A DNA stretch of 64,000 bases from CAYNRE01 sp964399535 (GCA_964399535.1 CAYNRE010000046.1:62001-126000); one strand, 5' to 3'; shown: positions 33,865-42,885, counted from the stretch's first letter. Made by a program: numbers and translations. Notes: generated from the sequence alone by a model not told the origin.

Positions 33865-35136
33865 CTAACCGGCCGTTTCGGGGCATCCCAACAGCGGCGC
33901 GCGCCCGTCCGGCGAGCGGCCCACTTCGGCCACGGGCACGCGGCGGCTAGCCAGTTCGTCGAGCAGCCCCTGCACGCGAAGCTGCAACTGATGGGCCAGC
34001 TCGCGTGATTGATCGCGATCGGCCGATTGCTCGATCACCAGCGGCTCGCCGAAGCGAATGATCCCACGGCGCTTGCCGCGGACACCGGCGGTTACGGCGT
34101 CGAGAAAGTCTTCTTCCAGCTTGTCGATCGTTTCGGCGACCCGCTCCACGGTGGGGCGCTCGGCCACGTAGTCGTTGCGGTTGTCGCCGTAATAGCTGAA
34201 TAGTTGAATCACGAAGAACAAGTCGTCTTTTTCCTGCTGAAGCATCGCCCGCGTCGTCGTATCGGGGGCGTTCAACTCCTGGCGAATCAACAGTTGCCTG
34301 AGTTGCTTCACGCGCTCGGGCACCGTGGCCAGGACCGGGCGGCGCAATTGGTGAGTGGTTTCCAGCCGATTGAGAATTTCGTCGGCCAGGCTCTCGAAGC
34401 GAGCGTTCAGCGTGCCCTCTTGCACACGCCCCAGGTATTGCCGTTCGCGCACCGAGAGGGCCGCCGCCAGAAACCGGTGAATTCGCTTTTCGAGTGGCGC
34501 GCCGGCCGCCACCGGCAGCCCATAACGCCGCTCCAGCCGCTCCATCACCCCGCGCAGCTCGGGCGAGGGATCGCGCACATATTCGTATTTCAGCGCACAA
34601 GGAAAACAGGCCACCGACCGCTCTCCCTGGCGCACCGCTGAATGGGCAATGGCCCCCACCCCGTCGCGGAACGGGGTAACGCGCTCGTTCAGGTGATAAA
34701 CGTCTCCCTCGGGAAAAATCACCAGCGGCCGCGAGGTGTTGCTGAGCACCCGCACGGCGAATTTGATTGCTCTCAGGTCGTTCCCCTCGCGGTTTACGCT
34801 GAAGCAGCCATGCTGCCGCCAAATGTACACGTCGATCGGCTTGTACATGGCAAACGCCTGCCAGGCGGTCATCACGTAGCATTTCTTGGGCAGCCGATTC
34901 AGAGCCTCCCAGAGCAAGTAACAGTCGGCGTGCCCGGGATGGTTCGGCGTAATCAACACCCCCTGCTTGCGGCGGATGGCCCGCTCCACCAACTCGACCC
35001 CTTCGACGCGGATGTCGACGATCCGCTCGTTGCGCACCTGTTGATACAGGCGCAGGGGAGTCCAGAACCCCATCCAAAACCGGCTCGATTTCGGCGACCA
35101 CCAGCGGGGTGGCTCGGTATAGGGCTGACGGTTCAT
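33865..35136 (-). CDS. PlsC-like acyltransferase
   Basis: A 423-aa member of the glycerolipid acyltransferase (PlsC/LPLAT) family. It would transfer an acyl chain to a lysophospholipid or related acceptor at the cytoplasmic membrane face. Catalytic motif I NHPGHAD (65-71) gives His and Asp in H-x4-D spacing, and motif III is FPEG (141-144). Other supports are VNREGNDLRAIKFAV and SVACFPCALKY. The family usually has about 250 residues; here a C-terminal helical extension of some 190 residues follows (LRQLLIRQELNAPDTTTRAMLQ and later), with RGIIRFGEPLVIEQS near the end. ATG 35136 gives a plausible start. Confidence 0.87.
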   Translation of the reverse strand: MNRQPYTEPPRWWSPKSSRFWMGFWTPLRLYQQVRNERIVDIRVEGVELVERAIRRKQGVLITPNHPGHADCYLLWEALNRLPKKCYVMTAWQAFAMYKPIDVYIWRQHGCFSVNREGNDLRAIKFAVRVLSNTSRPLVIFPEGDVYHLNERVTPFRDGVGAIAHSAVRQGERSVACFPCALKYEYVRDPSPELRGVMERLERRYGLPVAAGAPLEKRIHRFLAAALSVRERQYLGRVQEGTLNARFESLADEILNRLETTHQLRRPVLATVPERVKQLRQLLIRQELNAPDTTTRAMLQQEKDDLFFVIQLFSYYGDNRNDYVAERPTVERVAETIDKLEEDFLDAVTAGVRGKRRGIIRFGEPLVIEQSADRDQSRELAHQLQLRVQGLLDELASRRVPVAEVGRSPDGRAPLLGCPETAG

Positions 35137-35575
35137 GAACCGAGGCGTCCGGAAGTGAAGTTTCGTCGGCGTGCTGCCGCCGCGACGGGCCAGGGGGGCC
35201 CGATTCGACCGCGATCGCCCGCCCGCAGTAGAAAAGCCGGCTGGCCTTTCTCAAGGGTGAGTCGCCGGCCAACCACGGGCGGTCACTCAACCTCGTCGCG
35301 GTTCAGGTCATTCGGCTACCGTAGGGAAACCTTATCCAGCAGTGGCGATCTCCGACAAGATTAGACTTGGAATGGCCCGCGCGGTTAGCGTTTTTTTGGT
35401 GAAATCGACCTCCCGCGGCAGGGGAAAGCCTCGGGCCGCCCCCCCCGTGCCGCAGTCGAAAGCCAGGACCACGGCTGGCAGGGGGCCCCTTGGCCCAACC
35501 CCGGCGGCTGTCCGACCCGAGGCGTCCTGACTAAACTAACCGGGGCAGGGCAGGCCCCGGCCCAGCTGTGCCGTA
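35137..35575. other. Divergent spacer, 439 bases
   Basis: The spacer holds the divergent starts of the acyltransferase and the 241-aa membrane protein. A perfect 7-bp stem, CCGGGGC (35540-35546) and GCCCCGG (35554-35560), lies 15 bases before the TTG start at 35576. A run of seven T at 35391-35397 has no stem in front of it. No gene is convincing. Confidence 0.4.
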
Positions 35576-36301
35576 TTGGATCAACGGGGATGCCAATTGG
35601 TGGGTCCTGAAGCTTCTCAATCGGCGGAATCGCCCCTTCGGCAGCCGAGCCCACCGGCGCCGCCCGGCACCGGCGGCGAACCTCCTGGGCGGTGGCAGTT
35701 CGATCTGCGGTCGCTGCTGCTCGCCATGGGCGGAATCAGCGCCGTGTTTGGCCTCGTCAATTATCTGGGGTTCAAGCTCTCGATCCTGTTGTTCTGGACG
35801 ATTGCGCTCGTTTCGGCGCACGTGCTGGCCAACCGATGGGGAAGCCGGATGGGCAGCCGCCGGGCGGTGGATGCCGACACGGCCGACCGCCCTAGTCGGC
35901 TTCCAGAGCGGGGCCAGGTGCCCCGGCAGGCCTTCGCTCCGTCGACGCTGCTCAGCGACGAATCACGCTTGGATCGAGCCGTAACCTATGGCGCCATGAT
36001 GGGTAGCGCCCTGGGAATTCTGGCCGGGGGGGCCGGTCTCGGCTGGCTTTACGCCCAGCGCCAGGTCTGGGTGGCGCTGGCCTTCGGCACCCTGGCGGCG
36101 GGTGTTCTGGGGGCGATTCTGGGCGGCCTGTCGATGAGCATGGCCCAAGTGGCGCTTAGGGCCTGGCGCGAGGCCGTTGCCGCTAGTGCGCTGGATCGGC
36201 CTCGGCTGCCCACGCCGCCTCCCGCGGCGACTCCCCGCCCGGGCGGAACGATTCGCCCCTCGGCGAACTGGCGCTTCAGGTGGTGGCAGCGATCTCGGTA
36301 A
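35576..36301 (+). CDS. Unknown membrane protein, 241 aa
   Basis: Not recognised. After a Pro/Ser-rich N-terminus comes WQFDLRSLLLAMGGISAVFGLVNYLGFKLSILLFWTIALVSAHVLANRWG, which makes two helices; the phrase QFDLRSLLLAM is common at the start of small planctomycete membrane proteins. A hydrophilic loop of about 55 residues follows, then two more helices (MMGSALGILAGGAGLGWLYAQ and VALAFGTLAAGVLGAILGGLSM). The C-terminus is Pro/Arg-rich. The start is uncertain: TTG 35576 opens the frame, and GTG 35600 is an alternative. Confidence 0.65.
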   Translation: MDQRGCQLVGPEASQSAESPLRQPSPPAPPGTGGEPPGRWQFDLRSLLLAMGGISAVFGLVNYLGFKLSILLFWTIALVSAHVLANRWGSRMGSRRAVDADTADRPSRLPERGQVPRQAFAPSTLLSDESRLDRAVTYGAMMGSALGILAGGAGLGWLYAQRQVWVALAFGTLAAGVLGAILGGLSMSMAQVALRAWREAVAASALDRPRLPTPPPAATPRPGGTIRPSANWRFRWWQRSR

Positions 36302-36484
36302 ACCTGGCGGTGCCTTCAACCGCACCGGTCGCCGGCTACCCGCCTTTTCCACCTTGCCTGGAGTTCCACGGCGGGCAAGCGCGCGGCGGAATTACCGGCA
36401 AAGTCGATTAAATGCCCGCAGCTCGCCCAACCGATACTACACGACGAGTTGATCGCTTGGGGTCTCTTGGATTGGGGTACGTCG

Positions 36485-38887
36485 ATGAAACGCCATGCCG
36501 GTCGTTGGGTGCTGGTTGGGTTGGCAGTCTTGGGACTGACCCAGGGGGCATGGGGTCAAGAGCCGTCCGCACCGCGGTCGCGACCCCGCCACTCGTTGGC
36601 CGATCGGCTCGGGCACCTCGGTCGGCACCTGGTGGGAAGCGAAGAGGCTTCCGGCGCTGCCCCGGCCGAGCCGCGCCCGGCGGGGACCATCTCGCGCCGG
36701 CCGGCCTCGTCTCCAGCCCAAACTCAGCCCGGCCCGGCTCCGCGTGCTTCGGCCCCAACCGGGCCGCGTCGGGCCGCGGGAGCGGCCGCGCCACGCTCGA
36801 GCCGTCGCACGGCCCAACCCGAGTATGCCGAGAGCGACGGACCGGTCGACGAAGTCGTCACCGATTCCTACGAAGCCCCCGGCCAGTTCGACTCGGAGCC
36901 GGTGGAAGCTACGCAAGAGCCGGCGCCGGATTCGGCGGCCGATTCGCACTCGCGCCGCCCGCCGCTGAGCCGGCCGGCGACCAGCTCGCGCCGTGGTTCA
37001 CTCGGCGACCGTCTTTCGACTTCGCGCCGCCCGCCCCTGAGCGCTCCGGTAGCGGAATCGGGGGACGAAGCTACCGACGAGGAAGCCACCGAGCACGGGC
37101 CGGACTCGGATTCGACGGAAACGACCGACCCGGTCGACGATTCCACGTACGATGATGCCGAACTGACCGATTCGGGTGCCGGCACCGCTACCGACGCGGC
37201 TGCCGCCGACCAGCCCGTGGCCCGCACGGCCCGAGTTGCCGAGCCCCGATCGTTGGGGGGCGGCGAGGTCCGTCGCGGCTCGGCCGACGACAGCGTGTTG
37301 GTCACCCAGCAGAGCCCGGCGATTCTGGTCAGCACGGCCGGTCCGCGCAAGATCAAGGTAGGTTCCCCGGCCAAGTACCTGGTTCGTCTAGAGAACGCCG
37401 GAAACGCCCCGGCCGAGGACCTGGTTGTCACGATCCGGATGCCCGAGTGGGCCGAAGTGATCGGCCTGAACCCGACCACGGGCGATGCCCGCCGGCCGGG
37501 TCAAGGCGACGTGGTCGAAGCGGTGCAGTGGAATTTGAGCCACCTGTCTGACGGTAGCCAGGCCCAGCTGGAGCTGGAGATTGTGCCGCGCAAGAGCCGG
37601 CCGTTTGACTTGAATGTGCAGTGGACGCACGCCCCCGTGGCCGCCCTGGCCCAGGTCGAAGTGCAAGAAGCCAAGTTGATTATGGCCATCTCCGGGCCTG
37701 AGGAAGTGCAATTCGGCGACCAGGAGATGTACAAGCTGACCCTTTCCAACCCCGGCACCGGCGATGCCGAGAACGTGGTGGTGCGGCTGCTGCCCACCTC
37801 GCCCGGCGATACCGAAACCGCCACGCACAAAATCGGCACCATTGCCGCCGGCCACACGAAAGTGGTCGAGCTGGAGCTGACGGCGCGCGATCCGGGCCAA
37901 CTGGTGATTAGCGCCGAGGCGCTGGCCGACGGTGGGTTGCGGGCGGCCGCCACCACCGAAATCCTGGTGCGGCGCGCCGAATTGGCCCTCGATCTCGAAG
38001 GACCGCGCAAGCAGTTCGCCGGCAGTACCGCTACTTACAAGGCGCAGCTATCCAACCCCGGTAATGCGGTGGCGCGCAACGTAGTGCTGTCGGCCGTGGC
38101 GCCTCCGGGCGCCAAGTTTCTGGCCGCCAGCGAAGGCGGCCGCGTGGAGGCCGACGGAACGAAGATCGTCTGGCGCTTCGCCACGCTGCGGCCGGGGCTC
38201 GACCAAACGCTGGCCTTCCGCTGCCGGCTGGAGACCCCCGGGCCGAATCGGCCCCAACTCGTGTGCCTGGCCGACGACGACCTGAAGGAAACCGCCGCTC
38301 TGACCACCGAGGTCGAAGCCATGGCCGACCTGGTGCTTACGGTTCGCGATCCCAGCGGACCCGTGCCCGTGGGCGAAGACGCCGAGTACGAGATCCGCGT
38401 GCTGAACCGCGGCAAGAAAGCCGCCGAAGGGGTCGAGTTCGTGGCCTTCTTCTCCGAAGGGGTCGAGCCAATCGACGCCACGGGGGCCCGCTACCAGTTG
38501 GGCCCGGGCCAGGTGGTGTTCGAGCAGCTACCGCTGATCGACGCCGGCCAGGAGGTGGTGCTGACCGTGCGGGCCAAGGCCCAACAGTCGGGCGACCACG
38601 TATTCCGTGCCCAGATTCGCTGCCAGACCCTGAATACCACCCTGGCTGGCGAAGAAAGCACGCACTTCTACGATGTTTCGTTGGATGACAGCTCCGACGA
38701 GTTTTCGAGCGACTCCCGCGCCGCCGACGCGAACGGCCTGGAATCAGCGGCGCCCGCCGGGCAGTTAGAACCAGTAACCGATGCGTCGAGCGACGAAGAA
38801 TCGGTGGACCCCAGCTACGAAGCGGGGGCGACCGCCGACGAGGCGTACGAAGGAGACGCGGCGGCAGCCGACTTCGAGTCGCAGTAG
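36485..38887 (+). CDS. Exported DUF11/CARDB-type repeat protein
   Basis: An 800-aa secreted or surface protein. Residues 1-24 are a signal peptide (VLVGLAVLGLTQGAWG). A 240-residue low-complexity region rich in Pro, Ser, Arg, Asp and Glu follows, with a short internal repeat SRRPPLS. From about 283 on, four Ig-like repeats occur, each with a YxVxLxNxGxxxAxxVxV core (KYLVRLENAGNAPAEDLVV, YKLTLSNPGTGDAENVVV, YKAQLSNPGNAVARNVVL, YEIRVLNRGKKAAEGVEF), as in DUF11. The tail is again acidic. An adhesion or cell-surface structural role is likely. ATG 36485 matches the signal peptide. Confidence 0.85.
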   Translation: MKRHAGRWVLVGLAVLGLTQGAWGQEPSAPRSRPRHSLADRLGHLGRHLVGSEEASGAAPAEPRPAGTISRRPASSPAQTQPGPAPRASAPTGPRRAAGAAAPRSSRRTAQPEYAESDGPVDEVVTDSYEAPGQFDSEPVEATQEPAPDSAADSHSRRPPLSRPATSSRRGSLGDRLSTSRRPPLSAPVAESGDEATDEEATEHGPDSDSTETTDPVDDSTYDDAELTDSGAGTATDAAAADQPVARTARVAEPRSLGGGEVRRGSADDSVLVTQQSPAILVSTAGPRKIKVGSPAKYLVRLENAGNAPAEDLVVTIRMPEWAEVIGLNPTTGDARRPGQGDVVEAVQWNLSHLSDGSQAQLELEIVPRKSRPFDLNVQWTHAPVAALAQVEVQEAKLIMAISGPEEVQFGDQEMYKLTLSNPGTGDAENVVVRLLPTSPGDTETATHKIGTIAAGHTKVVELELTARDPGQLVISAEALADGGLRAAATTEILVRRAELALDLEGPRKQFAGSTATYKAQLSNPGNAVARNVVLSAVAPPGAKFLAASEGGRVEADGTKIVWRFATLRPGLDQTLAFRCRLETPGPNRPQLVCLADDDLKETAALTTEVEAMADLVLTVRDPSGPVPVGEDAEYEIRVLNRGKKAAEGVEFVAFFSEGVEPIDATGARYQLGPGQVVFEQLPLIDAGQEVVLTVRAKAQQSGDHVFRAQIRCQTLNTTLAGEESTHFYDVSLDDSSDEFSSDSRAADANGLESAAPAGQLEPVTDASSDEESVDPSYEAGATADEAYEGDAAAADFESQ

Positions 38888-39648
38888 GCCGGCGGATCGC
38901 GCCGCGGGTAAACCTGAGCGCGCATTCGCGGAGGCGGCTTTCGGAGCACCGTTTCCCGATCAGGTCAGCAAGGCGGAACCGAGGTTGCTGACGAGGCCCG
39001 CCCGCGGGCGGCCACATAGGCTTGGCCACGGGGGCGCCCTGGCATCCGCCCCGTTGCTTGGTGGGGAAGCTGGCGGCCTTTTCGGCCGGCCCGCTAGAAT
39101 TGCTGGCAATCTCGTTTCGCGCCGGGCCGGTTTGGCTTGATCCACCACACGGCGATAGGCGGAAGCCCGGGTCTCGCCGGGCCAAGCTTCGACTGCCAAG
39201 GCCAACCCCGGCTCGCTCGGAGATGTCTGGCAGCTCGGTCGCCGTCGAATTCACGCGAGCGTCTGCAAAACTTAATGCCCGAAATGGTTGTGCCGAGTAT
39301 GATGGAGACAGGCGCGGGCGCGCGGGGCGACGCGAACGGCACCTTGGAAGCGAGCCAAAAAGCGGTCGCCGGGCAAGGGGCCGAGAGCCGCCCGGTCCTC
39401 GGCGGGGCCGCGTTTGCCGCCGACTAGGGTTGTGGAAAAGTCGTCTTTTGATTAGCGCTATAGGAAAGGGTGAGGATCGCGGTTTTCGGCCCTGTGCTGG
39501 CCGGCGTGGTCGAGTATGGCCAGCTTAGGCCGGCTCGCCGAGAGGCATCCCCCCCCTCCGTGGAGGCGCCTGAACCGCCGGATGGAAACGGTCTGGAAGG
39601 ATGCTTGGAAACTGAGCCGATCAGGGGCCCGACCGAGGAAAGCGGGAA
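38888..39648. other. Longest spacer without an assignable gene (761 bases)
   Basis: Frames here are Arg/Gly/Pro-rich or overlap one another, and none has a good start. GTCAGCAA (38964-38971) and TTGCTGAC (38985-38992) form a perfect 8-bp inverted repeat with a 13-base loop, about 75 bases after the DUF11 gene stop. The stretch around 39430-39480 is AT-richer and may contain the promoter of the gene at 39649. GAGGAAAGCGGG just before 39649 is that gene's ribosome site. A non-coding RNA cannot be excluded. Confidence 0.4.
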
Positions 39649-39945
39649 ATGTATAAGGTTGGCGACTTCGTCATCTTCCGCATGAGCAAATGCACCTCGC
39701 ACCCGGGGCCGCGGGCCAGGGAGGTTTTTCCCGCTCCGCACGGCGAGTTGTACACCTACGATGTCGACAAGTTCTGGGTCGTGGTGGACACCACCGCGGA
39801 GGATGAAGTGGTGCTACAGACCCGCCGCGGCAAGCAACACCGGGTTAAGGTCGACGCGCCCCGCCTACGTCGCGCGTCGTGGTGGGAACGCCTGCTCTAC
39901 CGGGGCCGGTTCCCCCAAATGGTCGTAACCGCCCGGGCGGGTTGA
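39649..39945 (+). CDS. Small conserved-looking unknown protein, 98 aa
   Basis: MYKVGDFVIFRMSKCTSHPGPRAR and ELYTYDVDKFWVVVDTTAEDEVVLQTRRGKQHRVKVD suggest a small SH3-like β-barrel, with a basic C-terminal helix (RRASWWERLLYRGRFP). There is no signal peptide or membrane segment. GAGGAAAG precedes the ATG well. I do not recognise a named family, although the protein has the look of a conserved planctomycete small protein. Binding of nucleic acid or another protein is possible from fold alone. Confidence 0.65.
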   Translation: MYKVGDFVIFRMSKCTSHPGPRAREVFPAPHGELYTYDVDKFWVVVDTTAEDEVVLQTRRGKQHRVKVDAPRLRRASWWERLLYRGRFPQMVVTARAG

Positions 39946-40055
39946 TCGCTTCGAAACGGGTGGTCGGAGTGCGGGGAAGCAGAGGGTCGCGCCGCTCGCT
40001 TGCCGGCGCGAGTCGGGCTTCGTCGCGATCGCCCCCCGCCAAGTTAGCGTGCTCG

Positions 40056-40979
40056 ATGTTCACTGAACCACTGCCTGAGCTGGGCCAGCCGCGCGAGTAT
40101 CTGCCCTTTCAGCCCGGCCCGTTTCGCTTGTCGCTGGGGTTGCGGCCGCTGGACGCGCACACTTGGATCGAGCTCGATCGGAATTACCGCGCCGAGATGC
40201 AGGCCAAACAACGACTGCTCGCCGAACACCGGGATGAAACCTGTGTGTTTCTGCCCGGCTCCGAGGCCGAGTCGGAAACGGTTCGCCAGCGCCTGGCCGA
40301 GCACCTGGTTCGCACCTTTCCCGCGGGCTTTTCCCACCAGAATCATCGCCTGACGAACCACTGGCTCGCCGAGAGCTGGCCACTCGACGACCCGGCGATG
40401 CACCCGCTCGAGCAGGCTGCCCGGTGGGTGCCGGAAGATCTCTGCCTGATGGAGCCCGTGGCGGGCGCCTACTGCCTAACGGCGGCCGTGGTGGCGTTTC
40501 CCTCGCGGTGGCGCGTGCGGGAAAAGTTGGGTCAAACCTTACGGGGCATTCATGCCCCGGTGGCTTTCTACGAGCAGCAGATTGCCGACAGCGTCGACCG
40601 CTACTTCGAGGTGATGACGCCGCAGCGATCGGTTTGGCGCGTGAACTGGAATCTGCATGAAACGCCGGAGCTGTTCCAACTGGAAGGTACCGGCCGAACC
40701 ACGGCCGACCCGAGCATCTCCGCGGAAAATGCCGGCCAGCGCGTTTGGTTGCGCATCGAGCGGCAAACGCTTCGCCGCCTGAGCGATTCGCCCGCCGTGT
40801 TGTTCACGATTCGCACCTACGTGCGCCCCATTCAGGAGTTGGCCGATCGCCCCCAGGTGGCCGCCAACCTGGCGGCCGTGCTTCGCGCGACGCCTCCCCT
40901 CACCCAGGCTTACAAAAGCCAGGGGGTGTTTCTCGAGGCGACCCTGGCCTGGCTCGACCGCGTGGCCGCGGGGCGCTAG
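40056..40979 (+). CDS. DUF3445 / heme-dependent oxidative N-demethylase-like protein
   Basis: A 307-aa member of the DUF3445 family, which includes heme-dependent oxidative N-demethylases (HODM) that demethylate small amines. Landmarks: PFRLSLGLRPLDAHTWIELDRNYRAEMQAKQRLL at the N-terminus, LEQAARWVPEDLCLMEP, AAVVAFPSRWRVREKLGQTLRGIHAPV, WRVNWNLHETPELF, and LRIERQTLRRLSDSPAVLFTIRTYVRPIQEL. The His of GIHAPV is in the family's most conserved stretch and may bind heme. Auxiliary HODM subunits are not seen nearby. ATG 40056 matches the normal length. The stop overlaps that of the convergent gene. Confidence 0.85.
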   Translation: MFTEPLPELGQPREYLPFQPGPFRLSLGLRPLDAHTWIELDRNYRAEMQAKQRLLAEHRDETCVFLPGSEAESETVRQRLAEHLVRTFPAGFSHQNHRLTNHWLAESWPLDDPAMHPLEQAARWVPEDLCLMEPVAGAYCLTAAVVAFPSRWRVREKLGQTLRGIHAPVAFYEQQIADSVDRYFEVMTPQRSVWRVNWNLHETPELFQLEGTGRTTADPSISAENAGQRVWLRIERQTLRRLSDSPAVLFTIRTYVRPIQELADRPQVAANLAAVLRATPPLTQAYKSQGVFLEATLAWLDRVAAGR

Positions 40980-41749
40980 CCCCAACGCGCCGCCGGAAAG
41001 GACTCGCTCGGTTCACCCTGCCAGGCGGTTGCAGCCGCCACGAGCACCCGGGCTTCGCACTCGGGGTCGACATCGGCCAGCGTGGGCAAGCCCGCCAGGC
41101 GGCCCGTGGTCCAAGCGCAGCAGTGCCCGTCGGCGGTTTGGGCCAAGGCTTGCCAATCGCTGGGTAGCGGGGCGGCCACCGCGGTTTGTGGGCTGGTTTC
41201 GGCGTGGAACTCATCGAGGTAATCGCTCAGGCCCGGCTGGTACCCACACCGCTCGGCGAGCCGGGCTGAACCCGGTGCGACCGCCCCGGCCCGGTTGGCC
41301 CACCATCGCATGGCCGGGTGCATCGCCGCCAAGAGATCGTAAGCCGAGAGCGGGCTGCCCACGGGGAAGCGGCGATCGCACGGCGGTTGCGCCACTCGGC
41401 AGCGGGCACCGGGTAGTTCGAGCCGGACGATCAGCCGCCCGCCAGCGGCCAGGCAACGCTCGACATAGTCGAGCCATGCGACGGCCTCGGACCAGGCGGC
41501 CCGCTCCAGCGCCGCGGCGCGAAACGAGCGTACCGGTTGCCCTACAGCCCGGCTCCACAACCGGCTGGCGGCGTCGGCCCCCAAAAGCAGCACCCTGGCC
41601 AGCGGCCAATCGGCCACGGGCAAGGGGGCGAGCTCCACGATGCGGGGATGGGGCAGTCGCCATCCCAGCGAGGCAAGTCGAACCGCGTATGCGCCCTGCG
41701 GCGATTGAGTCACGAAGTGCTTTCCGGGTGCTCGGCACGATGCCAGCAA
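40976..41749 (-). CDS. Unknown protein, about 257 aa
   Basis: Not recognised. An α/β-like composition is seen: WPLARVLLLGADAASRLW, WSEAVAWLDYVERCLAAGGRLIVRLELPG and LVAAATAWQGE. There are several Cys (GARC, QPPCDRRF, ERCGY, HCCAW), and no signal peptide or membrane helix. Start choice is open: TTG 41749, or GTG 41713 further in. The stop overlaps the DUF3445 stop by four bases (convergent). No partner is evident. Codon pattern in this frame is more protein-like than in the opposite strand, whose long frame is Arg/Pro-rich. Confidence 0.5.
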   Translation of the reverse strand: MLASCRAPGKHFVTQSPQGAYAVRLASLGWRLPHPRIVELAPLPVADWPLARVLLLGADAASRLWSRAVGQPVRSFRAAALERAAWSEAVAWLDYVERCLAAGGRLIVRLELPGARCRVAQPPCDRRFPVGSPLSAYDLLAAMHPAMRWWANRAGAVAPGSARLAERCGYQPGLSDYLDEFHAETSPQTAVAAPLPSDWQALAQTADGHCCAWTTGRLAGLPTLADVDPECEARVLVAAATAWQGEPSESFPAARWG

Positions 41750-42048
41750 TGCTTGCGAGTTTGCGTCGTCAAGCGGGTGGCTTCGAGGAATCGAGGGGGC
41801 GGCCGCGCGGCAGCGCTACCGGTCGGAGCGGTGTTGCTGCCGGCCCGAGACCGTATCGCTGCTGGTCGGCGAAGGTCAACAGGGGTTCCGGGCGATGCCG
41901 GGGAGCGCGGGGCAACCGAGATTGACCTGGCCGCCCGGGCGGGCATACACTCCCGCGCCCCCCGGGTCGGCGCGCCCCTTGGCCGCGCCTGCGCGGCGGA
42001 AATCGCTTTCGGCCGGCGCCATCGTTGGTATTCGGATTGCTCCTGGCG
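41750..42048. other. Divergent spacer, 299 bases
   Basis: This spacer separates the unknown 257-aa gene from the HMA-like gene. Frames on both strands are Arg/Pro-rich and lack good starts. I see no strong hairpin and no clear promoter hexamers. Confidence 0.35.
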
Positions 42049-42597
42049 ATGACCCATCTTGCGCGAATCCTGGTGCCGTTGTTGCTGCTGGCAACTACGG
42101 TCGCCGCATGGGCCCAGGGGAGCGGGTTCCGCCGGGTGGTGGTCCGCGGCGTGCGCATCTGCTGCGAACGGTGCGAGGCCGATCTGTTGGAAGTGCTCGA
42201 TCAGGTGCCTGGCATTCAGGCGGTCGAGATCGATCGCCAGGCCCGCCGCGTCGAGTTCCGCGCGGTCGAGCACGAAGATTGCCAGCAGGCTCTCGAAGCC
42301 CTCTCGGCCGCCGGTTTCCACGGCGAGGTTCGGCTCGACGACCGCCCGCTGGCCATGCCGGTCGAGCCGCTGAATGTAAACCTGCGGGCCGATCAGGTTC
42401 GCTTCACGGGGGTGCACCTTTGCTGCGAGCAGTGTGCCGAAGCGGTGGCCCGGGCCTATCGGCACGCGCGCGAGGTGCAGTCGGTCGACTGCGACCTGAA
42501 GGCCGGCAGCGTCACGCTCACCGGCAAGAGTATTCCCGTGTTCTCGGCCCGCCGCGCGCTGTTCTCCGCGGGCCTGAGCGGCCAGTACCGGCGCTGA
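42049..42597 (+). CDS. Exported tandem HMA-like domain protein with CCxxC motifs
   Basis: A 182-aa protein. Residues 1-22 are a signal peptide (ILVPLLLLATTVAAWAQ). Two heavy-metal-associated-like βαββαβ units follow: 28-95 (VVVRGVRICCERCEADLLEVLDQVPGIQAVEIDRQARRVEF) and 115-180 (VRFTGVHLCCEQCAEAVARAYRH...VQSVDCDLKAGSVTLTG). The metal-binding loop is CCxxC (Cys38/39/42 and Cys125/126/129) rather than the usual MxCxxC of CopZ/Atx1 domains. It should lie in the periplasm and may bind Cu, Zn or a related metal, or be redox active. No metal transporter is adjacent. ATG 42049 fits the signal peptide. Confidence 0.75.
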   Translation: MTHLARILVPLLLLATTVAAWAQGSGFRRVVVRGVRICCERCEADLLEVLDQVPGIQAVEIDRQARRVEFRAVEHEDCQQALEALSAAGFHGEVRLDDRPLAMPVEPLNVNLRADQVRFTGVHLCCEQCAEAVARAYRHAREVQSVDCDLKAGSVTLTGKSIPVFSARRALFSAGLSGQYRR

Positions 42598-42609
42598 GAG
42601 CGCCCCGAG

Positions 42610-42885
42610 CTACTTGGCCGTCTGCTTGGCGGCCTTGATCCGGGCCGACAGCCGCGATTTGACGCGGGCCGCCGCGTTGGGGTGAATCGTGCGGTGGGCT
42701 CCGGCCTGATCCAGCTCCTGTTGAGCCCGGCGGAACTCGCTCTCGGCCTGCTCGATATTGCCAGTCGAGATGGCCTCGCCGACCTTCTTCACCTGGGTCC
42801 GCAACGACGACTTTACGGCCCGGTTGCGAGCCCGACGCTCGAGGCTCTGACGCAAACGCTTCTTGGCACTTTTGGTATTGGGCAT
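42610..42885 (-). CDS. rpsT: 30S ribosomal protein S20
   Basis: A 91-aa basic, helical ribosomal protein that binds 16S rRNA. MPNTKSAKKRLRQSLERRARNRAVKSSLRTQVKKV is the diagnostic N-terminus, and AHRTIHPNAAARVKSRLSARIKA the diagnostic C-terminus. The start at ATG 42885 is fixed by this; the upstream open frame is not part of the protein. It is monocistronic, convergent with the HMA-like gene, leaving 12 bases between the stops. Confidence 0.96.
   Translation of the reverse strand: MPNTKSAKKRLRQSLERRARNRAVKSSLRTQVKKVGEAISTGNIEQAESEFRRAQQELDQAGAHRTIHPNAAARVKSRLSARIKAAKQTAK

Noticed and set aside
35391..35397. Run of seven T that might mark a terminator
   Set aside because: No stable stem precedes it on either strand; the preceding CGC/GCG pairing is only 3 bp.
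41029..41925. 298-aa plus-strand ORF
   Set aside because: Arg/Pro/Gly-rich and opposite to a more protein-like minus-strand frame.
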